Source: Adhaeribacter_A terreus (lineage in GTDB: Bacteria > Bacteroidota > Bacteroidia > Cytophagales > Hymenobacteraceae). From it: a stretch of 64,000 nucleotides of DNA. The notes under the pieces are model-generated. The model had not been told where the DNA came from and did no database searches. It saw only the letters and a list, made by a program, of their open reading frames with translations. The translations under genes were made by a program, and so were the position numbers. Numbering within the stretch: the stretch's first letter is position 1; each line of letters starts with the position of its first letter. Below, in pieces: positions 1 through 8,714 of the stretch. The stretch is from contig NZ_JBHSKT010000006.1 of the NCBI RefSeq assembly GCF_042657365.1, positions 124,001-188,000 on the forward strand, given 5' to 3'.

Positions 1-449
1 AATTTTTCTTTAAAGGCAACGTAGCTTCGCTTTTCTTTCAGCACCGCTACCGCATCGAACAACGCTGGATCAAACACGCCGGCCGCAAAGATTTTCTGTA
101 CACCAACCGTTTCCGGTATAACCTGCGGGCTTCGCATCCTTTCAAAGGCACCACCATCGATCCGAAGGAATTTTATGTGGCCGCCGCCAACGAAGTTTTC
201 ATTAATGCCGGTAAGAACGTAGCTAACAACATTTTCGACCAGAACCGCGCTTCGCTTTTATTTGGTTACCGCTACACCAAAGAACTGGCTTTCGAACTCG
301 GTTACCTGAATCAGATCGTGGCGCAACGTAACGGTTTCCGCTTCGAACACAACCATACGCTTATGGCCGGCATTACCTTCAACTTCGATTTCCCGGCCCG
401 TACTATTGATAACGAACCAGCTCCGGCACCTGCCCCGACAGAGAATTAA
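1..449 (+). CDS. DUF2490 family outer-membrane protein, 5' end missing
   Basis: The reading frame is open from base 3 to the stop at 449, so the gene began before the window; about 148 residues remain. The fragment has alternating aromatic and polar strands and the family's typical spacing: an RYRIEQRW-like strand, NEVFIN, FDQNR followed by GYRYT, ELGYLNQ, and a final HN plus strand. DUF2490 proteins are small predicted outer-membrane beta-barrels of unknown function, common in Bacteroidota. After the last strand comes a proline/alanine/threonine-rich tail, which is unusual after a barrel. A hairpin terminator follows at 466-497. The family assignment is from recognised motifs; no function is implied. 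Confidence 0.75.
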   Translation, partial: FFFKGNVASLFFQHRYRIEQRWIKHAGRKDFLYTNRFRYNLRASHPFKGTTIDPKEFYVAAANEVFINAGKNVANNIFDQNRASLLFGYRYTKELAFELGYLNQIVAQRNGFRFEHNHTLMAGITFNFDFPARTIDNEPAPAPAPTEN

Positions 450-465
450 AATAAGCGAAAACAAA

Positions 466-497
466 AAAGCCGCTCCGAAATACATCGGGGCGGCTTT
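466..497. terminator. Bidirectional hairpin terminator
   Basis: The arms AAAGCCGCTCCGA and TCGGGGCGGCTTT (one T-G pair) are flanked by an A-tract on the left and T-rich sequence on the right. It lies between the converging DUF2490 and ABC-F genes and could serve both. Confidence 0.8.
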
Positions 498-544
498 ACT
501 TTTTTAGCTGCTTCTTCTGAAGCTATAACTTATACTTTTTAAGC

Positions 545-2188
545 TTATTTTGCTACCGTTCTTTCAATTTCGCGGAGGTTATCCATCTTCTTGTTGCGCA
601 GGAAACCGTTGATATCTTCGAAGTGCTCGCGGATACGTTTGTTGCCGAACTCGAATACTTTTTCGGCCAGGCCATCCAGGAAATCGCGGTCGTGGGAAAC
701 CAGAATTAACGTTCCGTCGAAGGCTTTGAGGGCATCTTTCAGGATGTCCTTAGTTTTGATATCCAAGTGGTTAGTTGGCTCATCGAGAATTAACAGGTTA
801 ACTGGTTGCAAAAGCAATTTGATCATGGCCAGACGGGTTCTTTCACCGCCGGAAAGCATTTTCACTTTCTTTTCAACCGTTTCGCCGCTGAACATGAACG
901 CGCCCAGAATATCTTTGATCTTGGTACGCACATCACCTACGGCAATCTGATCGATGGTCTGGAAAACGGTGAGTTCGCCGTCGAGTTTGGCAGCCTGGTC
1001 CTGGGCAAAATAACCGATCATGGCGTTGTGGCCCAAAGTCAGTTTTCCGTCGAAATCAATTTCGTTCATAATGGCTTTCACGAACGTAGATTTTCCTTCG
1101 CCGTTTTTACCAACCAGTGCAATTTTTTCGCCGCGTTCAATGGTAAGCGAAGCATCTTTGAACACCACGTGGTTGCCATAAGTTTTGCCTAATTCTTCGG
1201 CAATAACCGGGTAATTTCCGGAGCGCGGCGCGGGCGGAAATTTCAGACTCAAAGCTGAAGTATCTACTTCATCTACCTCGATCAGCTCCATTTTTTCCAG
1301 CATTTTCACGCGGCTTTGCACCTGCAATGTTTTGGAATAAGTGCCTTTAAAACGATCGATAAAGCCCTGAATATCGGCAATTTCTTTCTGCTGGTCGTCG
1401 TATTGTTTCTGCTGCTGTTCGCGGCGCTCTTTACGCAATTGCAGGTATTGTGAGTAAGGCACTTTGTAATCGTAGATCCGGCCCATGGTAACTTCTATGG
1501 TGCGGTTGGTAATGTTGTCTACGAAGGCTTTATCGTGGGAAATCACGATCACCGCTTTGGCATTATTCACCAGGAAATCTTCAAGCCACTGAATGGATTC
1601 GATGTCGAGGTGGTTTGTTGGCTCATCGAGCAGGATCAGGTCGGGTTTCTGCAACAGGATCTTGGCCAGCTCAATACGCATGCGCCAGCCGCCGGAAAAT
1701 TCGGTGGTCGGCCGGGTAAAATCTTCGCGCATAAAGCCTAAGCCTTTCAGCGTTTTTTCAACTTCGGCATCGTAGTTTATTTCTTCAATGGAATAGTATT
1801 TTTCACCCAGCTCCGAAACTTCCTCGATCAGTTTGTAATAATCATCAGAATCGTAATCAGTGCGGGTTTCGAGCTGGGCGTTCAGTTCGTCCATGCGCTT
1901 TTTCATGTCCAGCACTTTGGCAAAGGCCTTACTGGCTTCCTCAAAAACGGTGCAGTTATCGTCGGTAAGCAAATGCTGCGGCAGGTAGGCAATTACGGCA
2001 TCTTTGGGCGCAGAAATTTTACCGCGCGTAGGTTTTCCAACCCCGGCAATAATTTTGAGCAAAGTCGATTTTCCGGCGCCGTTCTTCCCCATAAGGGCAA
2101 TGCGGTCGGTTTCGTTAATGTTAAAAGCAATGTTGCTGAAAAGGGCCGAACCGTTAAATTCAACCGTTACACCGTCTACTGAAATCAT
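545..2188 (-). CDS. ABC-F family ATPase, ribosome-associated type
   Basis: This soluble twin-ATPase protein (547 aa) has no membrane domain. Domain 1 has Walker A GKNGAGKST (about residue 33), signature FSGGWRMR and Walker B LILLDEPTNHLD. A charged linker rich in Glu, Lys and Gln follows, then domain 2 with GKNGEGKST, LSGGERTR and LLILDEPTNHLD. This is the ABC-F layout; family members act on ribosomes as translation factors or in antibiotic protection. Which subfamily this is cannot be told here. The frame stays open 48 codons upstream to an ATG at 2332, but that stretch lies inside an interspersed repeat and upstream of a TATCTTTG -7 box (2209-2216), so the ATG at 2188, giving MISVDGV, is chosen. 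It is monocistronic as far as can be seen. Confidence 0.93.
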   Translation of the reverse strand: MISVDGVTVEFNGSALFSNIAFNINETDRIALMGKNGAGKSTLLKIIAGVGKPTRGKISAPKDAVIAYLPQHLLTDDNCTVFEEASKAFAKVLDMKKRMDELNAQLETRTDYDSDDYYKLIEEVSELGEKYYSIEEINYDAEVEKTLKGLGFMREDFTRPTTEFSGGWRMRIELAKILLQKPDLILLDEPTNHLDIESIQWLEDFLVNNAKAVIVISHDKAFVDNITNRTIEVTMGRIYDYKVPYSQYLQLRKERREQQQKQYDDQQKEIADIQGFIDRFKGTYSKTLQVQSRVKMLEKMELIEVDEVDTSALSLKFPPAPRSGNYPVIAEELGKTYGNHVVFKDASLTIERGEKIALVGKNGEGKSTFVKAIMNEIDFDGKLTLGHNAMIGYFAQDQAAKLDGELTVFQTIDQIAVGDVRTKIKDILGAFMFSGETVEKKVKMLSGGERTRLAMIKLLLQPVNLLILDEPTNHLDIKTKDILKDALKAFDGTLILVSHDRDFLDGLAEKVFEFGNKRIREHFEDINGFLRNKKMDNLREIERTVAK

Positions 2189-2208
2189 GTCTTTTGTGAA
2201 TAAGCGCG

Positions 2209-2216
2209 CAAAGATA
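2209..2216 (-). promoter_or_regulatory. Bacteroidota -7 promoter box (TATCTTTG)
   Basis: An exact match to TAnnTTTG on the minus strand, about 21 nt before the ABC-F start at 2188. It supports that start over the longer frame. No clear -33 TTTG was found. Confidence 0.7.
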
Positions 2217-2311
2217 CTACATAATTTCCCCGTTTGCCGCAGAATTTGCATCTGGCTTTTGCAGGGAATCAGGAGGCAAACATGAAAGCGGGGTTGTTTA
2301 GTTCGGTAAGG

Positions 2312-2501
2312 AGTTTTTTGCTTGAAAAGCATAGCGTTTTTTTGCTGTCATCTTGATGTGAGGAGAGGTCTCTTCGGAATGGTAGAAATGTTTGCTATTA
2401 AGTTTTCAGGCTGAAAAGCATACCATTCCTGTCATTCTGAGCGTTAGCGAAGGACCTCATCGGCGGTAAGTAGTTTTTTAACTAAAAAGGATAGCGTTTT
2501 T
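2312..2501. repeat. Three copies of the 30-bp interspersed element
   Basis: Copies lie at 2312-2343, 2401-2430 and 2472-2501. Each has a GTTTT arm, a 5-8 nt spacer and a core such as GAAAAGCATAGCGTTTT. The second copy ends CATACCATT, a recurrent variant. Between copies 2 and 3 is a GTCATTCTGAGC-type repeat (2431-2466) that recurs at 18540 and 29900. Confidence 0.85.
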
Positions 2502-2533
2502 ATAGCCAACTCTTAACTTTTATAGTTTGCTTT

Positions 2534-2725
2534 TCTCCCTCAAGCCGGGCGGCTTCGTTTCTGCGTTCGCGTCTGCAACTCTTCCTTGCCGCATGCGGCT
2601 TTTCTTACGAAACCGGAAAGTGCGGAGGCCGCGCACGCAGAAACTGGTGTCAGTTTTCCTTCGTAGTGAGCTTCTTTTTAGTTTAGCTTTCGAGCTAACG
2701 TGATTTTCAGGTAACGCTGCGCTGG
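2534..2725. repeat. 190-bp structured dispersed repeat, copy 1
   Basis: Nearly identical to 18694-18883. Both copies contain the inverted arms GTTTCTGCGTTCGCG (2557-2571) and CGCGCACGCAGAAAC (2630-2644, one mismatch) around an inner palindrome GCCGCATGCGGC, so a stable fold is possible. No open frame is conserved between the copies. It could be a structured RNA, a MITE-like element or a REP-like repeat. Confidence 0.8.
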
Positions 2726-2769
2726 CGGAATGTGTAAATTCAGGAATTGAAACAATCGTAGGAAAAGCC

Positions 2770-2808
2770 CCCCTCCTTTTCAAGGAGGGGTTAGGGGTGG
2801 TTAAATCT
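2770..2808. repeat. C/G-rich hairpin repeat (CCCCTCC...GGAGGGG)
   Basis: The arms CCCCTCCTT and AAGGAGGGG (2770-2790) are followed by TTAGGGGTGGTT. Degenerate copies occur at about 11005-11032 and 18917-18953, each followed by AATCC-rich sequence. The region 2340-2901 is thus almost wholly repeats, with no gene. Confidence 0.7.
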
Positions 2809-2901
2809 ATTAATCCTTAAATCTGGCGAATCCTAATTCAGACAACTGATAATCCTGACTTTCTCAAATCCATAAAACATCTTCAACCAATAGTCTTCAT
2901 A

Positions 2902-5307
2902 TTACAGATCTATTTCCTGCACATCGCCGGCTCTTAAAGTGTGCATTTTGCCGCGGAAGTTGAGGCATATTTCGTTTTTCCAGTCGGGGTCTGCAGCTAC
3001 TACCAGCTTTTGCTGCGTTAGTTTTACAGATAACCAGTTGCCGAGGTATTTCAGGCGAAGTTCGAGGTAGTAGATCTTATCGGGCAAAACGGGATTTAGC
3101 AGCAGTTCGTGATTACTCATTACCAGGCCGGTAAAGCAACGCTGAACTAAGTCTACAGAACCGGCCATGGCTCCCAGGTGTATTCCTTCTGAAGTGGTCC
3201 CTCCTTGTATATCCTCGATGTCGCTGAGCAATGCCGTCTGAAAATCGCCCCAGCAGCGTTTGCGGTTAGACCTGGCCAGCACCCAGGAATATACAATTTT
3301 ACTAAGAGTGGAGCCGTGCGTAGTGCGCTTTTCGTAATAAATAATGTTGGCGAAAATGTGTTCAGGTTTAAAATCGTAGCCTAAACGGGTAAAAATATCG
3401 AGCAGTTTTTCGGTGGAAAAAAGGTAGAACAACATTAATACATCGGCTTGTTTGCTGGCTTTATAACGGTTAATATCCAGTCCTTCTTTCTCCAGTATCC
3501 GGTCCAGGCGCAGCATTTTGCCTTCCGTTTCACGGTATTTTCTTATATCCAGTTCCTGCAACGCTTCATACCCTTCGAACTGGCTTATAACCTGTTTGGT
3601 ATGGTTAATGAACGGAATAAACATCTGCCGGCTTATCTGCTCCCAACGTTCGAGTTCTGCTGCTGAAATTTTAAGCTTTTCAAAAAGTTCGGCCTGGCGC
3701 TTTTCTCCTATAATTTCAGACAACTGCAAAGCCACATCCAGCACCCAAACGGCCATAAAATTAGTGTAAGCATTATTGTTCAGGCCGGGCGTTTCAGCAT
3801 CAGGGTAACGGGTATGATATTCATCCGGGCCGACCACGCCTTTAATTTCGAAACGCTGTTTTTCTTCGCTCCAACTAGCCAGGCTGGCCCAGAAAAGCGC
3901 AATCTCAAAGATCATTTCCGCCCCATATAAATTCAGAAATTCGCTGTTGCCGGTAGTTTGAAAATAGTGCCATACATTGTAAGCCACTGCTGCATTGATG
4001 TGCCGCTGCAAATAGGTATCGTCGGGCAGCCAGTTTCCGGATTTCGGGTTTAAGTGAATAACCTGGCTTTCTTCCCGGCCGTTGCTGCCGCTCTGCCACG
4101 GAAACATGGCACCGCGGTAACCGGCTCCGCGGGCAGCAAAACGGGCTTCGGGCAAACGGCGGTAACGGTACATTAAAAGTTCGCGGGCCAGTTCGGGTAA
4201 GCGTAAATTCAGGAAGGAAAAAATAAAAAGCTCATCCCAGAAAATATGCCCGCGATACGCTTCGCCGTGCCAACCCCGCGCCGGAATACCTACGTCCAGA
4301 TCGGCGGTGTGCAGCGAAACGGTTTGTAGCAAATGAAAAATATGCAGCCGCAGAATTTGCTGGGTACGGTCGTTGGTGGCCACAACCAGATCGCAGCGGT
4401 GCCAGAGGTGCTGCCAGGCCAGGCTGTGCGCGGCAAGTAATTCTGAAAAATCGGGTGCATGTTCCACGGCCCTGCGGGCTTCCAACAGCGGTTCTGAAAT
4501 GGCAAAATCGCGGGACGTGTAGAGTACCACTACCTTTTCAATTCTTACCGTTTTCTGGTTTTCGCAGGGAATCTGGAAGGCGTGGGCTACATAATTTGCG
4601 CGCTGCTCCAGGGCGTAAAGCGGAGATTGTGCAGGAAATTCGCTGTAAAACCGGGTGCGGGCAACCTGCGCCATACTTATCTCCGACTGATTGGTGCGGG
4701 CTTCGAGGTAAATATAATGCTGCGTTTCGTCGTTGCCGGTAGCGGTAATTTCGAGGTGCTGATCGTTGAGGGCCTGGTAGCGGGCCACGCCTTTATTTTT
4801 AACCGTACCATCCAGCGCGGAACAAATTTCGATAATGCCGGACCAGTTTTCGGGAGTTAATTCCCATTGCAAGGCCGCGATATGCGGTTGTGCCATACTT
4901 ACCAGCCGCGTACTTTTCAGGGAAGTTTCCCTACCGTTTTGATCTCGGAAACGCAGATGTCGGTGCAAAGTACCGTTCTTCAGATCGAGTTCCTTCCGGA
5001 AATAAATAATGGTAACTTCTGCCAGCCCGAACCAGTTTTCGTTGGGGTGCCGAAAATTGAGCGAAAGCCAGTTTGGCCAGTTTACCAGGTCTTCGTTCTC
5101 TATCGTTCTTCCGGCAACTTCCGAACGCAAGCGGTTATAGCCGCCGGCCAGGTACGTTCCGGGGTAGTGCACGCCATCGGCGCTGCTTTCTTCGGCGGCG
5201 CCGCGGGCAGCAAAATAGCCGTTTCCGAGCGTACAAAGGGCTTCGCGGTGCGCCTGTTCTTCGGGCAACCAGTTTTCGTAAACAATTTTCCAGTTATCAG
5301 TTTCCAT
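2902..5307 (-). CDS. Family 65 glycoside hydrolase, probable inverting disaccharide phosphorylase
   Basis: This 801-aa protein has the GH65 layout: an N-terminal beta-sandwich (about 1-270, with LGNGYFAARG near the start), an (alpha/alpha)6 catalytic barrel and a small C-terminal beta domain. The general-acid Glu is in GPDEYH (Glu496), followed by NNAYTN. KQADV and HGSTLS, the phosphate-site motifs of GH65 phosphorylases, are present, which argues for phosphorolysis (maltose, trehalose, kojibiose or related disaccharide plus phosphate giving beta-glucose 1-phosphate and glucose) rather than hydrolysis. No signal peptide, so cytosolic. It lies 26 bp after a beta-phosphoglucomutase-like gene, which would convert that product to glucose 6-phosphate. 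Substrate cannot be assigned from sequence alone. Confidence 0.92.
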   Translation of the reverse strand: METDNWKIVYENWLPEEQAHREALCTLGNGYFAARGAAEESSADGVHYPGTYLAGGYNRLRSEVAGRTIENEDLVNWPNWLSLNFRHPNENWFGLAEVTIIYFRKELDLKNGTLHRHLRFRDQNGRETSLKSTRLVSMAQPHIAALQWELTPENWSGIIEICSALDGTVKNKGVARYQALNDQHLEITATGNDETQHYIYLEARTNQSEISMAQVARTRFYSEFPAQSPLYALEQRANYVAHAFQIPCENQKTVRIEKVVVLYTSRDFAISEPLLEARRAVEHAPDFSELLAAHSLAWQHLWHRCDLVVATNDRTQQILRLHIFHLLQTVSLHTADLDVGIPARGWHGEAYRGHIFWDELFIFSFLNLRLPELARELLMYRYRRLPEARFAARGAGYRGAMFPWQSGSNGREESQVIHLNPKSGNWLPDDTYLQRHINAAVAYNVWHYFQTTGNSEFLNLYGAEMIFEIALFWASLASWSEEKQRFEIKGVVGPDEYHTRYPDAETPGLNNNAYTNFMAVWVLDVALQLSEIIGEKRQAELFEKLKISAAELERWEQISRQMFIPFINHTKQVISQFEGYEALQELDIRKYRETEGKMLRLDRILEKEGLDINRYKASKQADVLMLFYLFSTEKLLDIFTRLGYDFKPEHIFANIIYYEKRTTHGSTLSKIVYSWVLARSNRKRCWGDFQTALLSDIEDIQGGTTSEGIHLGAMAGSVDLVQRCFTGLVMSNHELLLNPVLPDKIYYLELRLKYLGNWLSVKLTQQKLVVAADPDWKNEICLNFRGKMHTLRAGDVQEIDL

Positions 5308-5333
5308 ACCTGGCGGGCAAATGTCTGCTTGTT

Positions 5334-6110
5334 TTACTCATCTGCCGGGAATTGGGTTATTACCAGGTCGGCGCCAAGTTCCAAAAGTTCTTTTCCTGCG
5401 GAAGCATCTTTGCGGTTTACGCCCACTACCAGACCGAATTTACCGGCTTTTCCGGCTTGTACGCCGGCCCGTGCATCTTCAAAAACGGCAGCTTCTGTAG
5501 TCTGAACGTTCAATGCTTTGGCAGCTTCCAGGAAAATATCGGGTTCGGGTTTGGTTTTTAAAAGGCGGTTCTCAGCTTCTATGCCATCCAGTTGCACTTC
5601 GAAAAGCGTTTCCAGTCCAGCAATTCTCAGCACTTCACGGCAATTTTTACTCGCCGAAATTATAGCGATCCGGAAACCTTCTGCGCGTTTTTGTTTTATC
5701 CAGGCTACGGTATCTTCATAAACATCAACGCCCTGGCGCATGATTTCCTGGTAATAGGCGTTCTTTTGGTTTCCTAATCCCCAGATGGTTTGGTTTTCAA
5801 AAGTATCTTCCGGTTTGCCCAGTGGAATTTTGAGGTTGCGGGAAGCTAAAAAATTGCGGATGCCTTCGGTGCGGGAAATGCCATCGAGGTAGCGCGGATA
5901 ATCGTTTTCGATATTGAAAGGTGCCTGACTTTTTCCGGTATTTTGGGTAGCGTTTTGCAGAAATTCGTCAAACATTTTTTTCCAGGCGGCGGCGTGCAGT
6001 TTTGCGGTTTGCGTTACTACGCCATCCAGGTCGAAAATAAGGGCGCGGATGTGGCGTTGGCGGAGCAGTTCATTTAAATCGGGTGCAGCAGTTTTTTCGC
6101 TTGGGAGCAT
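5334..6110 (-). CDS. HAD-superfamily beta-phosphoglucomutase-like protein
   Basis: This 258-aa protein has HAD motif I FDLDGV (Asp27, Asp29), a helical cap, motif II IISAS, a motif III Lys in KPEPD and motif IV VFEDA. Beta-phosphoglucomutases interconvert beta-glucose 1-phosphate and glucose 6-phosphate. The family call rests on these motifs and on the adjoining GH65 gene, which makes beta-glucose 1-phosphate. It is the first gene of the pair. The only in-frame ATG before motif I lies inside a copy of the 30-bp interspersed repeat (6090-6119), so the first residues MLPSEKT are repeat-encoded. The cap carries an insertion compared with short beta-PGMs. Confidence 0.88.
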   Translation of the reverse strand: MLPSEKTAAPDLNELLRQRHIRALIFDLDGVVTQTAKLHAAAWKKMFDEFLQNATQNTGKSQAPFNIENDYPRYLDGISRTEGIRNFLASRNLKIPLGKPEDTFENQTIWGLGNQKNAYYQEIMRQGVDVYEDTVAWIKQKRAEGFRIAIISASKNCREVLRIAGLETLFEVQLDGIEAENRLLKTKPEPDIFLEAAKALNVQTTEAAVFEDARAGVQAGKAGKFGLVVGVNRKDASAGKELLELGADLVITQFPADE

Positions 6111-6326
6111 AGCGTTTTTCCGGGAAGTTTTACTTTGGAATACTACTGCCGTAGTTTTTAGTTATCCGGCTCAAAACCATAGCGTTTTTTAAACGGAAGT
6201 ATTGAAAGCAGCTAATAATAAGAAATATTCTTTCGGATAAATGCCGGATTCTGCAATATTAGCGTTGAAGTGTTTTCAGCTTTCGGAAAATGACCGACTT
6301 TTTCAGGGCAAAAGCATACCGTTTTT
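6090..6326. repeat. Three copies of the 30-bp interspersed element
   Basis: Copies lie at 6090-6119 (overlapping the HAD start codon), 6153-6190 and 6296-6326. They fill most of the 314-bp space between the divergent HAD and endonuclease-fold genes; nothing else is visible there. Confidence 0.8.
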
Positions 6327-6424
6327 AAATTTTCAGCATGACGCCAAAGGATGAAACAAAACCCGCAAAAAGGCTGCATGCAAGCAAATAATACGTAATT
6401 TAGAACCAGAAAGGCGCGGCGGCA

Positions 6425-7549
6425 GTGGTTACAAGCAGAACAAACAAACGGAAAAAACTGTGGCGGAGAAAACTCATGTTTTTTCTGAATATTGTGGCTG
6501 CATCGCTGCTGTTGGTTTCGGTTCTGGCTTCGTACGTGAGCCCGGCCGTGGCCTGGATCATTGCCTTGTTCGGTATTGCGTACCCGTATATTCTGGTGCT
6601 CAATATTCTGTTTCTGCTTTACTGGCTGATTATTCGCGACAAGGCTTTTCTGCTGTCGCTGGCCATAATTTTACTGGGTTATTCCAACCTGAAAAACCAG
6701 CTGCAACTCGACCTGCATGCCAAACCTAAACTCGATCCGGAAAAAGCTTTCAAGGTTCTGAGCTTCAATACGCGTCTTTTCGATCTATATGAATGGTCGA
6801 AAAAAACGGATACGAAAAAGCGCATTTTTGAACTGATACAGGCCGAAGATCCGGAAATTCTGTGCATCCAGGAGTTTTATACTTCCAGCACGCGGCCCGG
6901 TTTCGATAACCTGGAAACGCTGAAAAACATCCGCAAAAAGCCTTTTGTGCACATGGCTTATACCGATACCAAACGCGGCAGCGACTTTTGGGGCATCGCC
7001 ACTTTCAGCAATTTTCCCATCGTTCGGAAAGGCAATATTCTATTCAACGAAACCACCAATAACCTTTGCATTTACACCGACATTAAAATAAACGACGATA
7101 CGATCCGGATATATAACGCGCATTTCCAGAGCAACCGGCTGCAGCGCGAAGATTATGAATTTCTGGGCAACCCGAAGAACAAAAAGGAAAAATGGTTGGC
7201 TTCCCGCAATATTCTATACCGCATAAAAACCGGCAGCATAAAACGTTCTAAACAAGTAGATGTAGTAGCTGCGCACATCGAAAATTCGCCTTACCCGGTA
7301 ATTCTGTGCGGCGATTTTAACGATCCGCCTTCTTCTTACACCTACAACCGCCTCCGGAATAATTTAAAAGATGCTTTTGAAGAAAGCGGCCGCGGTTTTG
7401 GCAACACGTATAATGGCCTGATCCCGCTTTTGCGCATCGATTATATTCTGCACGATAAAAAGCTGAAAAGCGCCGATTTTAAAGTGATGGAAGAAGACTT
7501 ATCCGACCATTATCCGCTTTCGTGCCGGCTGCAATTAACCGGTAAGTAA
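6425..7549 (+). CDS. Membrane-anchored endonuclease/exonuclease/phosphatase (EEP) domain protein
   Basis: The protein (374 aa with the GTG start) begins with a very basic segment (KRKKLWRRK) and has two or three membrane helices within residues 18-90. An EEP domain of about 250 residues follows, with motifs LSFNTRLF, ILCIQEF (catalytic Glu), NAHFQS, LCGDFND and a terminal SDHYPL. This fold hydrolyses phosphodiesters with Mg2+; substrates range from DNA to phosphoinositides, so the substrate is unknown. The catalytic domain would be cytosolic or periplasmic depending on topology. The start is uncertain: an ATG at 6476 would remove the basic segment but keep the helices. Confidence 0.88.
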   Translation: MVTSRTNKRKKLWRRKLMFFLNIVAASLLLVSVLASYVSPAVAWIIALFGIAYPYILVLNILFLLYWLIIRDKAFLLSLAIILLGYSNLKNQLQLDLHAKPKLDPEKAFKVLSFNTRLFDLYEWSKKTDTKKRIFELIQAEDPEILCIQEFYTSSTRPGFDNLETLKNIRKKPFVHMAYTDTKRGSDFWGIATFSNFPIVRKGNILFNETTNNLCIYTDIKINDDTIRIYNAHFQSNRLQREDYEFLGNPKNKKEKWLASRNILYRIKTGSIKRSKQVDVVAAHIENSPYPVILCGDFNDPPSSYTYNRLRNNLKDAFEESGRGFGNTYNGLIPLLRIDYILHDKKLKSADFKVMEEDLSDHYPLSCRLQLTGK

Positions 7550-7565
7550 ACGGCAATTTCAAATT

Positions 7566-7596
7566 GAGTTTTTCAGGCGAAAAGCATAGCGTTTTT
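7566..7596. repeat. 30-bp interspersed element
   Basis: A consensus copy (core GAAAAGCATAGCGTTTTT) lies in the 54-bp gap between the converging EEP and CorA genes, the only non-coding sequence there. Confidence 0.85.
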
Positions 7597-7603
7597 CAGA
7601 AGT

Positions 7604-8554
7604 TTACAGCCACTTTTTACGCTTAAAATACCACAGAAAAGTCATGGAAGAGGCTACCATTAATATAAGCGCAAACGGATAACCGGCCACCCATTCGAGC
7701 TCGGGCATTACTTTAAAATTCATGCCGTAAATGCTGGCAATGAGCGTAGGCGGCATAAAAACCACCGTTACTACCGTAAAGATCTTAATAACCTGGTTTT
7801 GCTCAATATTCACCAAACCCAAAAACGTATTCTGCAGATACTCAAGCCTTTCGAAACTAAACTGAGCGTGCTGCAAAAGTGAGTTAATATCTTTTATGAT
7901 AATGCGCAGGCGGTCTTTTTCGGGTTCAGCAACAGAAAAACTCCGCAGCAGCGACGAAACCAAACGCTGTTTATCGACAATACTATCGCGGATCTGGATG
8001 GTATTTTCCTGAAGTTCGGTGATCCGGATCAGCACTTCTTCCTCAATAGATTGTTCCTTCACCAGTTTTTTACTCACGTTGTTGGTGGTGCGGGTCAGGA
8101 ACTCGATAAAGTCGGCGTCGAAATCGATCTGGGTTTCGAGCAGCAGCAGCCAGATCTGAATAGCTTTGGTGGTGGTGCTCTTAAAGGTTTTCATTTTGCG
8201 CACCGTTTCGGCAAAGGCTTTCATTTCGGTGCGGCGCAGCGTGAACAGAATACCATCTTTCAGAATAAAAGAGATCTGGCGCGTTTCGTAGTTGCCTTTG
8301 TCTAAAACCACAAACGCCGAGTTGGCTTCAAAACCGGTGCTGTCTTCGAAATAACGCGAACTGCTTTCAATTTCGGCAGCTTCCTGGGGAGTGAAAAACT
8401 CGATGCCAAATTCCTGTTCAACGCGTTGTAATTCTGCTTCGGAAGGCGCCTGCAGATCGATCCAGATGGTATTTTTGCCCGCAGCCGGCCGTAAAGTTTC
8501 GGGATCTTTTTCCCAGTGCAGCTCGTCGTTCTGGAGGTAAAAACTTCTGATCAT
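7604..8554 (-). CDS. corA: CorA-family Mg2+/divalent cation channel
   Basis: This 316-aa protein has the CorA layout: an N-terminal alpha/beta cytosolic domain, long stalk helices (about 140-250) and two C-terminal membrane helices joined by the signature YGMNF. The C-terminus is basic (FKRKKWL), as expected for the pore-lining ring. CorA pentamers carry Mg2+ (sometimes Co2+ or Ni2+) across the inner membrane. Length is normal and the start MIRSFYL matches the family's usual N-terminus. It stands alone, followed by an interspersed repeat. The gene symbol is given at family level only. Confidence 0.93.
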   Translation of the reverse strand: MIRSFYLQNDELHWEKDPETLRPAAGKNTIWIDLQAPSEAELQRVEQEFGIEFFTPQEAAEIESSSRYFEDSTGFEANSAFVVLDKGNYETRQISFILKDGILFTLRRTEMKAFAETVRKMKTFKSTTTKAIQIWLLLLETQIDFDADFIEFLTRTTNNVSKKLVKEQSIEEEVLIRITELQENTIQIRDSIVDKQRLVSSLLRSFSVAEPEKDRLRIIIKDINSLLQHAQFSFERLEYLQNTFLGLVNIEQNQVIKIFTVVTVVFMPPTLIASIYGMNFKVMPELEWVAGYPFALILMVASSMTFLWYFKRKKWL

Positions 8555-8714
8555 GGCCCAACGGTATAGATTTGGTAAGAAAAAGTGCTTGCCTGTTCAC
8601 GAAAAACCAGTAGCCAGGGTTGCCCGAAGATTATAATTGCAAACTTATGGTTTTTCGCGGCAGGGTTTTCAGGAAAATTCAGCTAAAGCTATACTTTCCT
8701 GCATTTCTTAGCTT

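Noticed and set aside
2189..2332. 48-codon N-terminal extension of the ABC-F protein
   Set aside because: It is upstream of the -7 promoter box and begins inside an interspersed repeat; the ABC-F family start is at 2188.
2520..2783. 87-codon minus-strand frame in the structured repeat
   Set aside because: The second repeat copy at 18694 does not keep this frame.
4867..5505. 212-codon plus-strand frame opposite the GH65 and HAD genes
   Set aside because: It runs across two well-supported genes on the other strand and has no domain features.
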